Of a DNA stretch of 5,508 nucleotides, positions 1 through 5,508 are shown in pieces (the stretch's first letter is position 1; every line of letters begins with the position of its first letter). Made by a program: the position numbers and the translations under genes. The stretch spans positions 1 through 5,508 of the forward strand of contig CALAVA010000102.1 in the NCBI GenBank assembly GCA_937892025.1, read 5' to 3'. The DNA is from an uncultured Bacteroidales bacterium (GTDB taxonomy: Bacteria; Bacteroidota; Bacteroidia; Bacteroidales; WCHB1-69). The notes beneath the pieces were generated by a model. It saw nothing but the letters and a program-made list of their open reading frames with translations, was not told the DNA's origin and ran no database searches.

Positions 1-133
1 GAAGAGGCGGCTGAATCACCTCCAAACGCTACCGAAAATCAGTAAGGGGGCTTGTCACTAACAAAAAGGCATCCCAGCTCCTGTATTACAATGAGTTGGG
101 ATGGGGTGACCTATGTTTAGCGGACAGTAATAA
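1..133. mobile_element. Possible end of an inserted element interrupting the SpvB-like gene
   Basis: Bases 1-110 are about 50% GC (55 of 110 by hand count), against an AT-rich surrounding of roughly a third GC. Homology of the minus-strand SpvB-like protein stops just to the right, near 137-142, so a foreign segment probably joins the gene at about 119-139. Two plus-strand frames are open from the left edge. One ends at the TAA at 43-45 with the tail EEAAESPPNATENQ; the other ends at the TAA at 59-61 with a basic tail that includes RRLNHLQTLPKISKG. Either could be the C-terminus of a transposase entering from the left, but both are too short to identify and open frames of this length occur by chance. 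A hairpin lies at 70-103. Neither a complete terminal inverted repeat nor a target duplication can be shown with only one end in view. An insertion sequence is inferred, not proven. Confidence 0.3.
62..103 (-). terminator. Hairpin plus T-run, terminator-like on the minus strand
   Basis: An 11-base stem (70-80 with 93-103) pairs everywhere except one G-T wobble and encloses a 12-base loop (81-92). Read on the minus strand the stem is followed by CCTTTTTG, the shape of an intrinsic terminator. On the plus strand no T-run follows. The stop codon of the truncated SpvB-like frame (86-88) falls inside the loop. If the segment is the end of an insertion sequence, the hairpin may block read-through into the element. 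Folding was judged by eye only. Confidence 0.35.
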
Positions 134-421
134 TATTTTATTGTCAAAATACAAATTTTTAGCCACGCGACCTATAACTGATAGGCCTGAAATATCCCAC
201 CCATATCCTGCTAAGCCAATACCTCTTTGGCTATTATATGATAATGTGAGTTGTGGTGTCATATTAGCAGTTCCATCGGGAAATAGTAATGGAATATCGC
301 ATTGCAAACCACCATGGTCATTTGTATAAATATCAAACTTTGTACTGCCCATAACTTGAGCCTGAACACCATAACAGCCCATTAGAACAACGAAAAATAA
401 TAAAAATAGTCTTCCTCTCAT
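86..421 (-). CDS. Truncated SpvB/RHS-type secreted protein (N-terminal part only)
   Basis: The 111-residue product has a signal peptide (residues 1-22, ending GVQAQ) followed by a stretch resembling the start of SpvB/TcaC N-terminal domains in RHS and insecticidal-toxin-like proteins. Visible signatures are IPLLFPDGTANMTPQLTLSY (about 43-62), then a YNSQ..G segment and GYGWDISGL (72-80). Such proteins usually run to many hundreds of residues. Here similarity ends around residue 94 (LYFDN) and the last ~17 residues look unrelated, so the gene appears cut off by the GC-richer DNA at the window's left edge. I chose the ATG at 421 because it overlaps the upstream gene's stop as ATGA and puts MRGRLFLLFF directly at the signal peptide. 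An in-frame ATG at 439 would add six residues (MESNKG). The VLMGC stretch (12-16) could alternatively serve as a lipobox. It is probably co-transcribed with the T9SS-sorted protein upstream. Export is well supported by the leader; function of the fragment is unknown and it is likely dead. Confidence 0.7.
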   Translation of the reverse strand: MRGRLFLLFFVVLMGCYGVQAQVMGSTKFDIYTNDHGGLQCDIPLLFPDGTANMTPQLTLSYNSQRGIGLAGYGWDISGLSVIGRVAKNLYFDNKILLLSAKHRSPHPNSL

Positions 422-879
422 TCCTTTATTACTTTCCATTCTCGTTGCTTTTCTCCAATATGCAACCTTAATATATAAATCCCTTTCGGATATGAACTTA
501 AATCTATTTCTGTTAATGGATTCTTGATATGTTTCTGTTGCAATTGCCGTCCATTTAGAGTATAAACCTCTACAATACTCTGATGTTCCAAATTCTCTGC
601 TTCTATCATCAAACGAATAACGGAGGTTGTAGGATTGGGATATACCGATGTCTTTAATTCTTCTATCTGCTCTAATAAGTAATAAGCATCTTCTTGGGTC
701 CGTCGCTCCTGCTCCAAATAAACACTATCTTCTTCTGGCAAAGTGGCATTTAAAACAATTACTTTCCGTATCACTCTATTTCCACCCGAATCATATTCAT
801 AAATGCGTGGTAATAACGTCTGGGAATAACCTATACAAGTAATAGCGATTAAGAAAAAAGCAAAGAAAACCCACCTCAT
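418..879 (-). CDS. Small secreted protein with T9SS type A sorting domain and one RHS-like YD motif
   Basis: The 153-residue protein begins with a Sec signal peptide (MRWVFFAFFLIAITCIGYSQ, 1-20). Next comes a short segment YEYDSGGNR (27-35), which resembles the YD repeat unit of RHS proteins. A charged, probably helical linker rich in E, Q and R (49-76) follows. The C-terminal half is a typical T9SS type A sorting domain: VYPNPTTS (79-86), EVYTLNGR (104-111) and LSSYPKGIYILRL (127-139), ending in KVIKE. In this family the domain directs passage across the outer membrane by the type IX system and is normally cleaved off, which would leave a mature part of only about 56 residues. The gene is followed without a gap by the SpvB/RHS-type gene (ATGA overlap), so the two probably act together, perhaps as partner or surface anchor; this is inference. 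A Bacteroidota-type promoter box lies about 23 bases upstream of the ATG. Domain calls are firm; the biological role is not known. Confidence 0.85.
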   Translation of the reverse strand: MRWVFFAFFLIAITCIGYSQTLLPRIYEYDSGGNRVIRKVIVLNATLPEEDSVYLEQERRTQEDAYYLLEQIEELKTSVYPNPTTSVIRLMIEAENLEHQSIVEVYTLNGRQLQQKHIKNPLTEIDLSSYPKGIYILRLHIGEKQREWKVIKE

Positions 880-901
880 GCCACAATATTTCTTTATTTT
901 G

Positions 902-935
902 CAAAGATAATGATAATTTGCATATATAGAATCAA
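902..935 (-). promoter_or_regulatory. Bacteroidota-type promoter for the 418-879 gene
   Basis: On the minus strand TATCTTTG (902-909) matches the Bacteroidota -7 consensus TAnnTTTG exactly. It lies about 22 bases upstream of the ATG at 879. A TTG (933-935) sits 23 bases further upstream and could be the -33 element, although the spacing is at the long end. The -33 region lies inside a 14-base perfect palindrome (929-942), so a regulator bound there would compete with polymerase. The promoter would drive the small T9SS-sorted protein and the SpvB-like gene after it. Confidence 0.5.
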
Positions 936-956
936 TTGATTCGATAAAAATGCAAA
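917..956. repeat. Nested inverted repeat over the promoter, possible operator
   Basis: The core GAATCAATTGATTC (929-942) is a perfect 14-base palindrome. It is flanked by a second pair of arms, TTTGCAT (917-923) and ATGCAAA (950-956), centred one base away from the core. The arrangement overlaps the presumed -33 element. Such symmetry suits a dimeric DNA-binding regulator, but AT-rich DNA yields palindromes easily and no regulator gene is in view. Confidence 0.35.
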
Positions 957-982
957 AATCTGCAATTTATAGATTCAACAAG

Positions 983-990
983 CAAAGATA
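983..990 (-). promoter_or_regulatory. Second -7-like box, weak
   Basis: A second TATCTTTG on the minus strand lies 81 bases upstream of the first, both within the repeated 9-mer GCAAAGATA (plus strand, 901-909 and 982-990). The nearest TTG (1017-1019) is 26 bases upstream, which is too far for a good -33 element. If used, it would give a leader of about 100 bases containing the nested palindrome. Confidence 0.2.
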
Positions 991-994
991 TTTT

Positions 995-1017
995 GCTAAT
1001 AAAAGCACTTTTTAAGC
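995..1017. repeat. Imperfect inverted repeat between mfd and the T9SS-sorted gene
   Basis: The arms GCTAATAAAAG (995-1005) and CTTTTTAAGC (1008-1017) are complementary apart from one bulge and a mismatch, around a two-base centre. The core AAAAG-CA-CTTTT is perfect. It could be a weak operator or a chance AT-rich symmetry; a two-base loop makes it a poor RNA hairpin. Confidence 0.25.
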
Positions 1018-1021
1018 AACA

Positions 1022-1051
1022 ACAAAAACAGAAACACTTATCGTGTGTCCC
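1022..1051 (-). terminator. Probable intrinsic terminator of mfd
   Basis: On the minus strand, 34 bases after the mfd stop, GGGACAC (1051-1045) pairs with GTGTTTC (1037-1031): seven base pairs, two of them G-T, around a seven-base loop. TGTTTTTG and further T-rich sequence follow. The placement between mfd and the next same-strand gene suits a terminator. The stem is short, so its strength is uncertain. Confidence 0.4.
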
Positions 1052-1085
1052 ATTCTTTAGATCATTTTTATTCCATGCTGGTGTA

Positions 1086-4000
1086 TTATATATTCTCTTC
1101 GGTTTTTGGCAATAGCAATTGCTCTAAAATATTTCTTGCCTCTTTCACAGAATTGACTTTCAAAAATGTTAAAGTTAATTTATTGCCATTTTCTTTCATA
1201 TAACATTTTTGTGGATATTGTTGTAAATAAGATAAAATATAAGAAAATTGCAGCGTTTCAAAATAAGGTGAATCTTGTTTAGAGATGAAATGGGCAATCA
1301 TTTTATTTTGTTTTAAAGTAATTTTTTCAAACCCGATTTGTATAGCAATTTGTCTCAATTTCATCAATAATATCAATTCTTCCGTTTCGGGAGGAATGGT
1401 TCCAAATCTATCTTGCAATTGTTGTCTAAATTTTTCTCTTTGCTCATCAGTATTTGTTGCATTTAAGGTCTTATACAAAGACAATCTTTCGGAAGAATTA
1501 GCGACATAAGTATCTGGAATTAAGACTTCCATATCTGTTTCTATTTGACAATCTGCGACAAAATTATAATCGTTGGAAATAGATTCATTATTATTTTCAA
1601 TTTCATTTTGATTCATTTCTGCAATGGCTTCATCTAATATTTTTTGATACATTTCATAGCCTATTTCAGAAATAAATCCGCTTTGTTCAGCTCCTAACAT
1701 ATTACCAGCCCCACGAATATCCAAATCTCGCATAGCAATATTAAAACCACTGCCGATGTCGGAAAATTCTTCAATGGCATCTAAACGTTTTTTTGCGGTA
1801 TCAGACAATAGTTCTCGTGAAGGAGTGAGCAAATAACAAAAAGCTTTTTTGTTTTTTCGTCCTACTCTACCTCGCAATTGGTGCAATTCACTCAAACCAT
1901 AATTTTGAGCATCGGTTATAATAATCGTATTGGCATTAGGAATATCCAAACCGGATTCTATAATGGTAGTAGAGACCAAAACATCATAATAACCATCAAT
2001 AAAATCCATCATAATTTTTTCTAATGTATCGCCGTTCATTTGTCCATGAGCGACCACTACTTTTTGTTCGGGAAAATGATTCTGTATCAATGTAGCAATT
2101 TCTGCAATATTTTGAATTCTATTATGCACAACAAACACTTGCCCTCCTCTATACAACTCATATTCAACAGCATCAAAAATAGTTTGTTCATTAAATGGTT
2201 GTACAGAAGTTTCTATTGGATAGCGATTTAAAGGCGGGGTTCTCATAATGGAAATATCTCTTGCTCCCATCAATGAGAACTGCAAAGTTCTTGGGATTGG
2301 CGTTGCTGTCATTGTTAGCGTATCCACATTGACTTTAAGGGTTCTTAGTTTTTCTTTTGCTCCAACCCCAAATTTTTGCTCTTCATCTACGATAAGCAAT
2401 CCTAAATCTTTGAATTTCACATCTTTACCAAGCAATTTGTGGGTTCCAATAATTATATCTAATTTGCCATCTTGCAAGGCTTTTAGGGTTTCTTTTTGTT
2501 GTTTGGGAGATTTGAACCTATTGATATAATCCACGCTACAGGGCAAATTGGCCAATCTATCTCGAAACGTATTGTAATGTTGCAATGCCAACACCGTTGT
2601 TGGTACCAAAACCGCCACTTGTTTGCTATCGCAAACGGCCTTAAAAGCGGCACGAATCGCAATTTCTGTTTTCCCAAAGCCGACATCACCGCATATCAAT
2701 CTATCCATAGGATAATTGGCTTCCATGTCTGCCTTTACTTCTTGTGTGGCTTTCAGTTGGTCTGGTGTGTCTTCATAAACAAAAGAAGCCTCCAAAGTTG
2801 TTTGCATATAATTATCAGGTGAAAAGGCAAAGCCTTGTGCTGACTTGCGTTCTGCATACAATTTGGCCAAATCAAAAACCAATTGTTTTACTTTTGTCTT
2901 TGTTTTTTCTTTTATTTTCTGCCAACTATTGCTACCCAAACGAGTTAAAGTTGGCTCAACTCCATCTTTTCCACTATATTTGGCAATCTTATACAAAGAA
3001 TGAATGCTCAAATATAAAATATCATTATTTTTGTAAATGATTTTGATGGCTTCTTGTTTTTTGCCTTGTATTTCAATTTTTTCCAATCCCGCATATTGCC
3101 CAATACCATAATCTATGTGAGTAATATAATCTCCCGTTTTTAAATCGTACAATTCTTTCAAAGTCAGTGATTCTGACTTTTTATACTTATCTTCAATCTT
3201 GTAGCGATAATAACGATTAAAAATCTGATGGTCAGTATAAAAGGCTATTTTTGTATCATTATCCACAAATCCTTCATGCAAAGGTGAAGAAATATATTGC
3301 ACCATTTTGCTTTCAATGGTATTCTTTTCTTCTGAAGTATAAATGGCATATTGGTTGTCAGTTTCTATCAAATCCCTGACAATATTTCTCATTCTCACCG
3401 ATTGATTTTCATTGGCAGAACTAAAAAAAATAAGAAAACCTGCTTGATAATGTGCAATCCAATCATCTATTAGCATTTTAAACTGCTTATTAACAGACAT
3501 TTGAGATGATATTTGAAAAGACAATTCAATATCAGGTGTTGCATAGGCATTTTTACCAAATTCAAACAAAGCGAAATTCAATATTTTTTTTCGAAAACAA
3601 GCAAAATCTATATATTCATTGTTTTCTTGATTGTCATAGATTTCTCCATTCACATATTTTCTTTCCATTTCGTGTTCACAGACGACCATATCATCCATCC
3701 AAATAATCGTATTTGTTGGCAATATGGAAAAAAAATCTATTTTAGGTTTATTTTTTTCTTGCCTTGAAAAAACATCAGGGGCAATAGTTATCTCTTCTAT
3801 TTTTTGTTGTGTCAATTGAGTTTCAATATCAAACAATCTCAAAGAGTAGATTTTATCACCATCAAATTCTATTCTAACTGGCATTTCATGAGCGTATGTA
3901 AACACATCTATCAATCCGCCTCTTAGAGTATATTGCCCTGGGTGTACGACAAAATCAGCATATTCAAAATCATAATCAGACAATTTTTCTATCAACTCGT

Positions 4001-4472
4001 CTAAAGAATAGTTTTCCCCCACTTTTAGAAACAATTTGTTTTCAGCCATAACACGATTGTCCACAATGGTTTCACAAACTGCTTCCATATAAGAAACTAT
4101 CAATAAATGAGACGTTTGTTGAACTTTAGTCAAAACATTGTTTCTTAATAGATTGTTATAATAATCAATTTTATGGGACAGATGTTTGTCGTCTGAATAG
4201 AACAATATTTTTTTTTCTTGAATATCAATATTTTGTTCTTGAAAAATTTGTTCCAAATCAGAAAACAACAAGGCGGCCTTTTCTTTGTCCGGCAATACAC
4301 ACAAATGAGTGCAATTGGTTTTTGAAAACAATGCTGCCAAATAAAAACTCAAAGCACTTCCTTGTAAACCAGAAAGTTTTGCATGTAAACAAGAATTTAT
4401 AAGCAAGGCATTTTGCAATTGTAGTGCCTTCTCATTTTCTTTGTATCGCTGTAGAATCTCTTCTATTTTCAT
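1086..4472 (-). CDS. mfd: Transcription-repair coupling factor Mfd (DNA translocase)
   Basis: Mfd binds RNA polymerase stalled at template-strand lesions, pushes it off by ATP-driven translocation, and recruits UvrA for nucleotide excision repair. The protein is 1128 residues (E. coli Mfd is 1148) and appears complete. The N-terminal third is the UvrB-like module; RGGLID at 184-189 lies in it, and as usual for the family it lacks a working ATPase. The RNA-polymerase-interacting domain starts near 445 (TGDYITHIDYGIGQYAG). The RecG-like motor has Walker A GDVGFGKT (595-602), the DEEQ box (696-699), TATPIPRT (722-729) and motif VI QLRGRVGR (865-872). The translocation motif RDLDIRGAGNML begins at 915. 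The C-terminal regulatory domain covers roughly 985-1110. The start at 4472 fits the family N-terminus and lies inside the last 41 bases of the upstream lipoprotein gene, so the two are probably co-transcribed and perhaps translationally coupled. No promoter is visible directly before it. No frameshift or missing catalytic residue was seen. Confidence 0.97.
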   Translation of the reverse strand: MKIEEILQRYKENEKALQLQNALLINSCLHAKLSGLQGSALSFYLAALFSKTNCTHLCVLPDKEKAALLFSDLEQIFQEQNIDIQEKKILFYSDDKHLSHKIDYYNNLLRNNVLTKVQQTSHLLIVSYMEAVCETIVDNRVMAENKLFLKVGENYSLDELIEKLSDYDFEYADFVVHPGQYTLRGGLIDVFTYAHEMPVRIEFDGDKIYSLRLFDIETQLTQQKIEEITIAPDVFSRQEKNKPKIDFFSILPTNTIIWMDDMVVCEHEMERKYVNGEIYDNQENNEYIDFACFRKKILNFALFEFGKNAYATPDIELSFQISSQMSVNKQFKMLIDDWIAHYQAGFLIFFSSANENQSVRMRNIVRDLIETDNQYAIYTSEEKNTIESKMVQYISSPLHEGFVDNDTKIAFYTDHQIFNRYYRYKIEDKYKKSESLTLKELYDLKTGDYITHIDYGIGQYAGLEKIEIQGKKQEAIKIIYKNNDILYLSIHSLYKIAKYSGKDGVEPTLTRLGSNSWQKIKEKTKTKVKQLVFDLAKLYAERKSAQGFAFSPDNYMQTTLEASFVYEDTPDQLKATQEVKADMEANYPMDRLICGDVGFGKTEIAIRAAFKAVCDSKQVAVLVPTTVLALQHYNTFRDRLANLPCSVDYINRFKSPKQQKETLKALQDGKLDIIIGTHKLLGKDVKFKDLGLLIVDEEQKFGVGAKEKLRTLKVNVDTLTMTATPIPRTLQFSLMGARDISIMRTPPLNRYPIETSVQPFNEQTIFDAVEYELYRGGQVFVVHNRIQNIAEIATLIQNHFPEQKVVVAHGQMNGDTLEKIMMDFIDGYYDVLVSTTIIESGLDIPNANTIIITDAQNYGLSELHQLRGRVGRKNKKAFCYLLTPSRELLSDTAKKRLDAIEEFSDIGSGFNIAMRDLDIRGAGNMLGAEQSGFISEIGYEMYQKILDEAIAEMNQNEIENNNESISNDYNFVADCQIETDMEVLIPDTYVANSSERLSLYKTLNATNTDEQREKFRQQLQDRFGTIPPETEELILLMKLRQIAIQIGFEKITLKQNKMIAHFISKQDSPYFETLQFSYILSYLQQYPQKCYMKENGNKLTLTFLKVNSVKEARNILEQLLLPKTEENI

Positions 4473-5139
4473 CTAAACTATTGTTTTCAAAATGATTAAC
4501 AATTGGAACAAAGGTGTTCGTATCAAAAAAAGCAGAAAATTGCATACTATGGTATTGTTTTTTGCCTACAGAAAAAATATTTGTATGCAACGCATTATCA
4601 AATAAATGCCAAATCATTTCAGTACAAAAGAAAGCCGTTGTGTCATCAAAATCAAACTGATTATCAAAAGGTATCTGTCTTTGTAGATATAATTCTGCTT
4701 GCTGTGTCAATTTTTCTACCAAAACATCATCATTTTTCAACAAATGATGACGCAATATTATAATTGTATTTTTTTTTGCATCTCTCACAAATACAGATAA
4801 ACTATCTTTTTGCATGCCATCAGTTTCTGACAAGGCATTTGAAACGGTATGAATAACCGAGAATGAACCATCTTGGTTCTGCACAATAAGCCCACAATGC
4901 GAAACAGGATATTTATCTTTAGAAAATGTAGCAATAGCCTCACTTATCACCCCAAAACCTTGTCGCAGAATTACATCGCCAGCATTCAACGTTTGCATTT
5001 CTTCCGTAGTAAGCTCATCAGAAGCATTTTCTCTATAATGGATAGTTCTATTACAACTGCTTGCGATTAAAATTATAACAAATATAAAAGGTTTTATGAT
5101 TTTGAAAATAATCCTAGTGAGGAAAGTCGAGGAAATCAT
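4432..5139 (-). CDS. Predicted lipoprotein, permuted NlpC/P60 (YiiX/YebB-like) cysteine hydrolase
   Basis: The 235-residue product opens with a basic, hydrophobic leader ending in LIASSC, with Cys29 as the likely lipidated residue, so it should be anchored in the cell envelope. The body fits the circularly permuted NlpC/P60 group, in which the catalytic His precedes the Cys. LNAGDVILRQG opens the domain (about 51-61), YPVSHCGLI holds His81, and FFCTEMIWHLF holds Cys172 and Glu174. Family members are thought to cleave amide or lipid-linked bonds; the substrate here cannot be told. The 3' end overlaps mfd by 41 bases in another frame, with no obvious terminator between them. The N-terminus is doubtful: codons for residues 1 to about 18 lie antisense, in exact register, to ketoisomerase-like sequence on the plus strand, and the ATG is the complement of a conserved His codon. 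The first ~16 residues may therefore come from a rearrangement or a chimeric join. The catalytic body looks intact. Confidence 0.8.
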   Translation of the reverse strand: MISSTFLTRIIFKIIKPFIFVIILIASSCNRTIHYRENASDELTTEEMQTLNAGDVILRQGFGVISEAIATFSKDKYPVSHCGLIVQNQDGSFSVIHTVSNALSETDGMQKDSLSVFVRDAKKNTIIILRHHLLKNDDVLVEKLTQQAELYLQRQIPFDNQFDFDDTTAFFCTEMIWHLFDNALHTNIFSVGKKQYHSMQFSAFFDTNTFVPIVNHFENNSLDENRRDSTAIQRK

Positions 5140-5394
5140 GCAAATATAAAATCAAGGTTTGTATTTGTGTGTTTAAAAGGAAGTTGTGTTATTGATATAG
5201 ACGATGGAATTAATAAATGTACAGTTGTCTTAAATAAGCCAAACAAATATTTATATCTAGATAAAATGGTTTGGAAAGAGATGAGAGATTTTTCTAAAGA
5301 TAGTATATTATTGGTTTTATCAGATTGCGAATATGATGCTTCCGAGTATATTAAAAATTACCAAGAGTTTAAGGAGAGAGTGGGGAAAGTATGA
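5071..5394 (+). pseudogene. 5'-truncated WxcM/FdtA-like dTDP-sugar 3,4-ketoisomerase
   Basis: FdtA-type enzymes are small cupins that convert dTDP-4-keto-6-deoxyglucose to a 3-keto isomer on the way to 3-amino sugars in surface polysaccharide. The frame is open from 5071, just after a TAA at 5068-5070. From about 5086 it aligns by eye without gaps to family members: KRFYDFENN, then SEESRGNHAN, VCLKGSCVIDIDDG, LNKPNKYLYLDKMVWKEM, DFSKDSILLVLS and YIKNYQEF. The full family length is about 130-140 residues, so roughly 30 N-terminal residues are absent. Upstream DNA in all three plus frames shows no match, and no ATG or TTG lies in this frame before GTG at 5167. A protein started there would have 75 residues and lose the RGxHA active-site segment, so it is probably not functional. 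The second His of the usual HAH is Asn, a variant I recall in part of the family. It ends in an ATGA overlap with rfbA. Confidence 0.75.
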
Positions 5395-5508
5395 AAGGAA
5401 TCATTTTGGCAGGCGGAGCAGGAACAAGGTTATATCCATTAACAAAGGTTACCTCAAAACAACTTTTACCAGTGTATGACAAGCCTATGATATATTATCC
5501 ATTGTCTA
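5391..5508 (+). CDS. rfbA: Glucose-1-phosphate thymidylyltransferase, N-terminal part (runs off the window)
   Basis: The first 39 residues are visible and match the RfbA/RmlA family closely. MKGIILAGGAGTRLYPLT contains the nucleotide-binding G-G-x-G-T-R-L signature, and KQLLPVYDKPMIYYPLS carries the conserved lysine and substrate-pocket segment. The enzyme joins dTTP and glucose 1-phosphate to make dTDP-glucose, the first step towards dTDP-rhamnose and dTDP-amino sugars. The ATG overlaps the ketoisomerase stop as ATGA, indicating a shared transcript and likely translational coupling. An AAGGAG lies about 14 bases before the ATG, too far to be a convincing ribosome site. The full family length is about 290 residues, so most of the gene lies beyond the right edge. 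Confidence 0.95.
   Translation, partial: MKGIILAGGAGTRLYPLTKVTSKQLLPVYDKPMIYYPLS

Noticed and set aside
96..329. Plus-strand open frame of 77 codons opposite the SpvB-like gene
   Set aside because: It is antisense to a well-supported signal peptide and SpvB-type domain and has no recognisable features.
2248..2822. Several open frames of 68-108 codons within mfd on both strands
   Set aside because: They overlap the conserved helicase core of mfd in other frames and show no domain, leader or family motif.
3580..3592. Long T-run inside mfd, considered as a slippage or phase-variation site
   Set aside because: Such runs are frequent in this AT-rich gene, the reading frame is intact, and mfd is a housekeeping gene not known for phase variation.
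4873..5070. Plus-strand open frame of 65 codons ending just before the ketoisomerase fragment
   Set aside because: It lies in the same register antisense to the lipoprotein gene and has no resemblance to the missing ketoisomerase N-terminus. It is a shadow of the real gene.
5141..5148. TATATTTG on the minus strand, a match to the -7 consensus just before the lipoprotein ATG
   Set aside because: It sits one base before the ATG, so transcription would start inside the gene. There is no -33 element at proper spacing, and the bases belong to the ketoisomerase coding frame.

Overview
The window is AT-rich and reads as chromosomal DNA from a Bacteroidota species, probably a Bacteroidales relative. 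Three things point there. One protein ends in a type IX secretion (T9SS) type A sorting domain. A promoter-like box matches the Bacteroidota -7 consensus TAnnTTTG. Gene starts generally lack a well-placed Shine-Dalgarno sequence. No rRNA, tRNA, CRISPR array or complete insertion sequence is visible.

Layout, left to right. Bases 1 to about 130 are near 50% GC, clearly richer than the rest. They hold a hairpin followed by a T-run on the minus strand and look like the end of a foreign, probably mobile, segment. This segment cuts into a minus-strand gene (start at 421 or 439) that encodes a secreted protein with an SpvB/RHS-type N-terminus; recognisable homology stops near base 140. Immediately upstream of it, with an ATGA stop/start overlap, lies a small secreted protein (418-879, minus). 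It carries a single RHS-like YD motif and a T9SS sorting domain. A 206-base gap (880-1085) holds this pair's probable promoter, two inverted repeats and a likely terminator for mfd.

The middle is dominated by a complete mfd gene (1086-4472, minus), the transcription-repair coupling factor. Upstream of it, overlapping by 41 bases, is a predicted lipoprotein of the permuted NlpC/P60 (YiiX/YebB-like) cysteine hydrolase family (4432-5139, minus). The two are probably co-transcribed.

The right edge (about 5071-5508, plus) enters a nucleotide-sugar or surface-polysaccharide locus. It has a WxcM/FdtA-like sugar 3,4-ketoisomerase without its N-terminal ~30 residues, then the start of rfbA (glucose-1-phosphate thymidylyltransferase), joined by an ATGA overlap. 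RfbA makes dTDP-glucose and an FdtA-type enzyme isomerises the dTDP-4-keto-6-deoxy sugar derived from it, so the pairing is biochemically coherent.

The most striking point is the junction near 5071-5100. The decapitated ketoisomerase frame runs antisense, in exact codon register, under the lipoprotein's signal peptide. The lipoprotein's ATG is the complement of a conserved His codon of the ketoisomerase. This suggests a rearrangement (or a chimeric assembly) that joined the polysaccharide locus to the mfd region. I found no convincing wholly new system; both window edges look like rearrangement boundaries.
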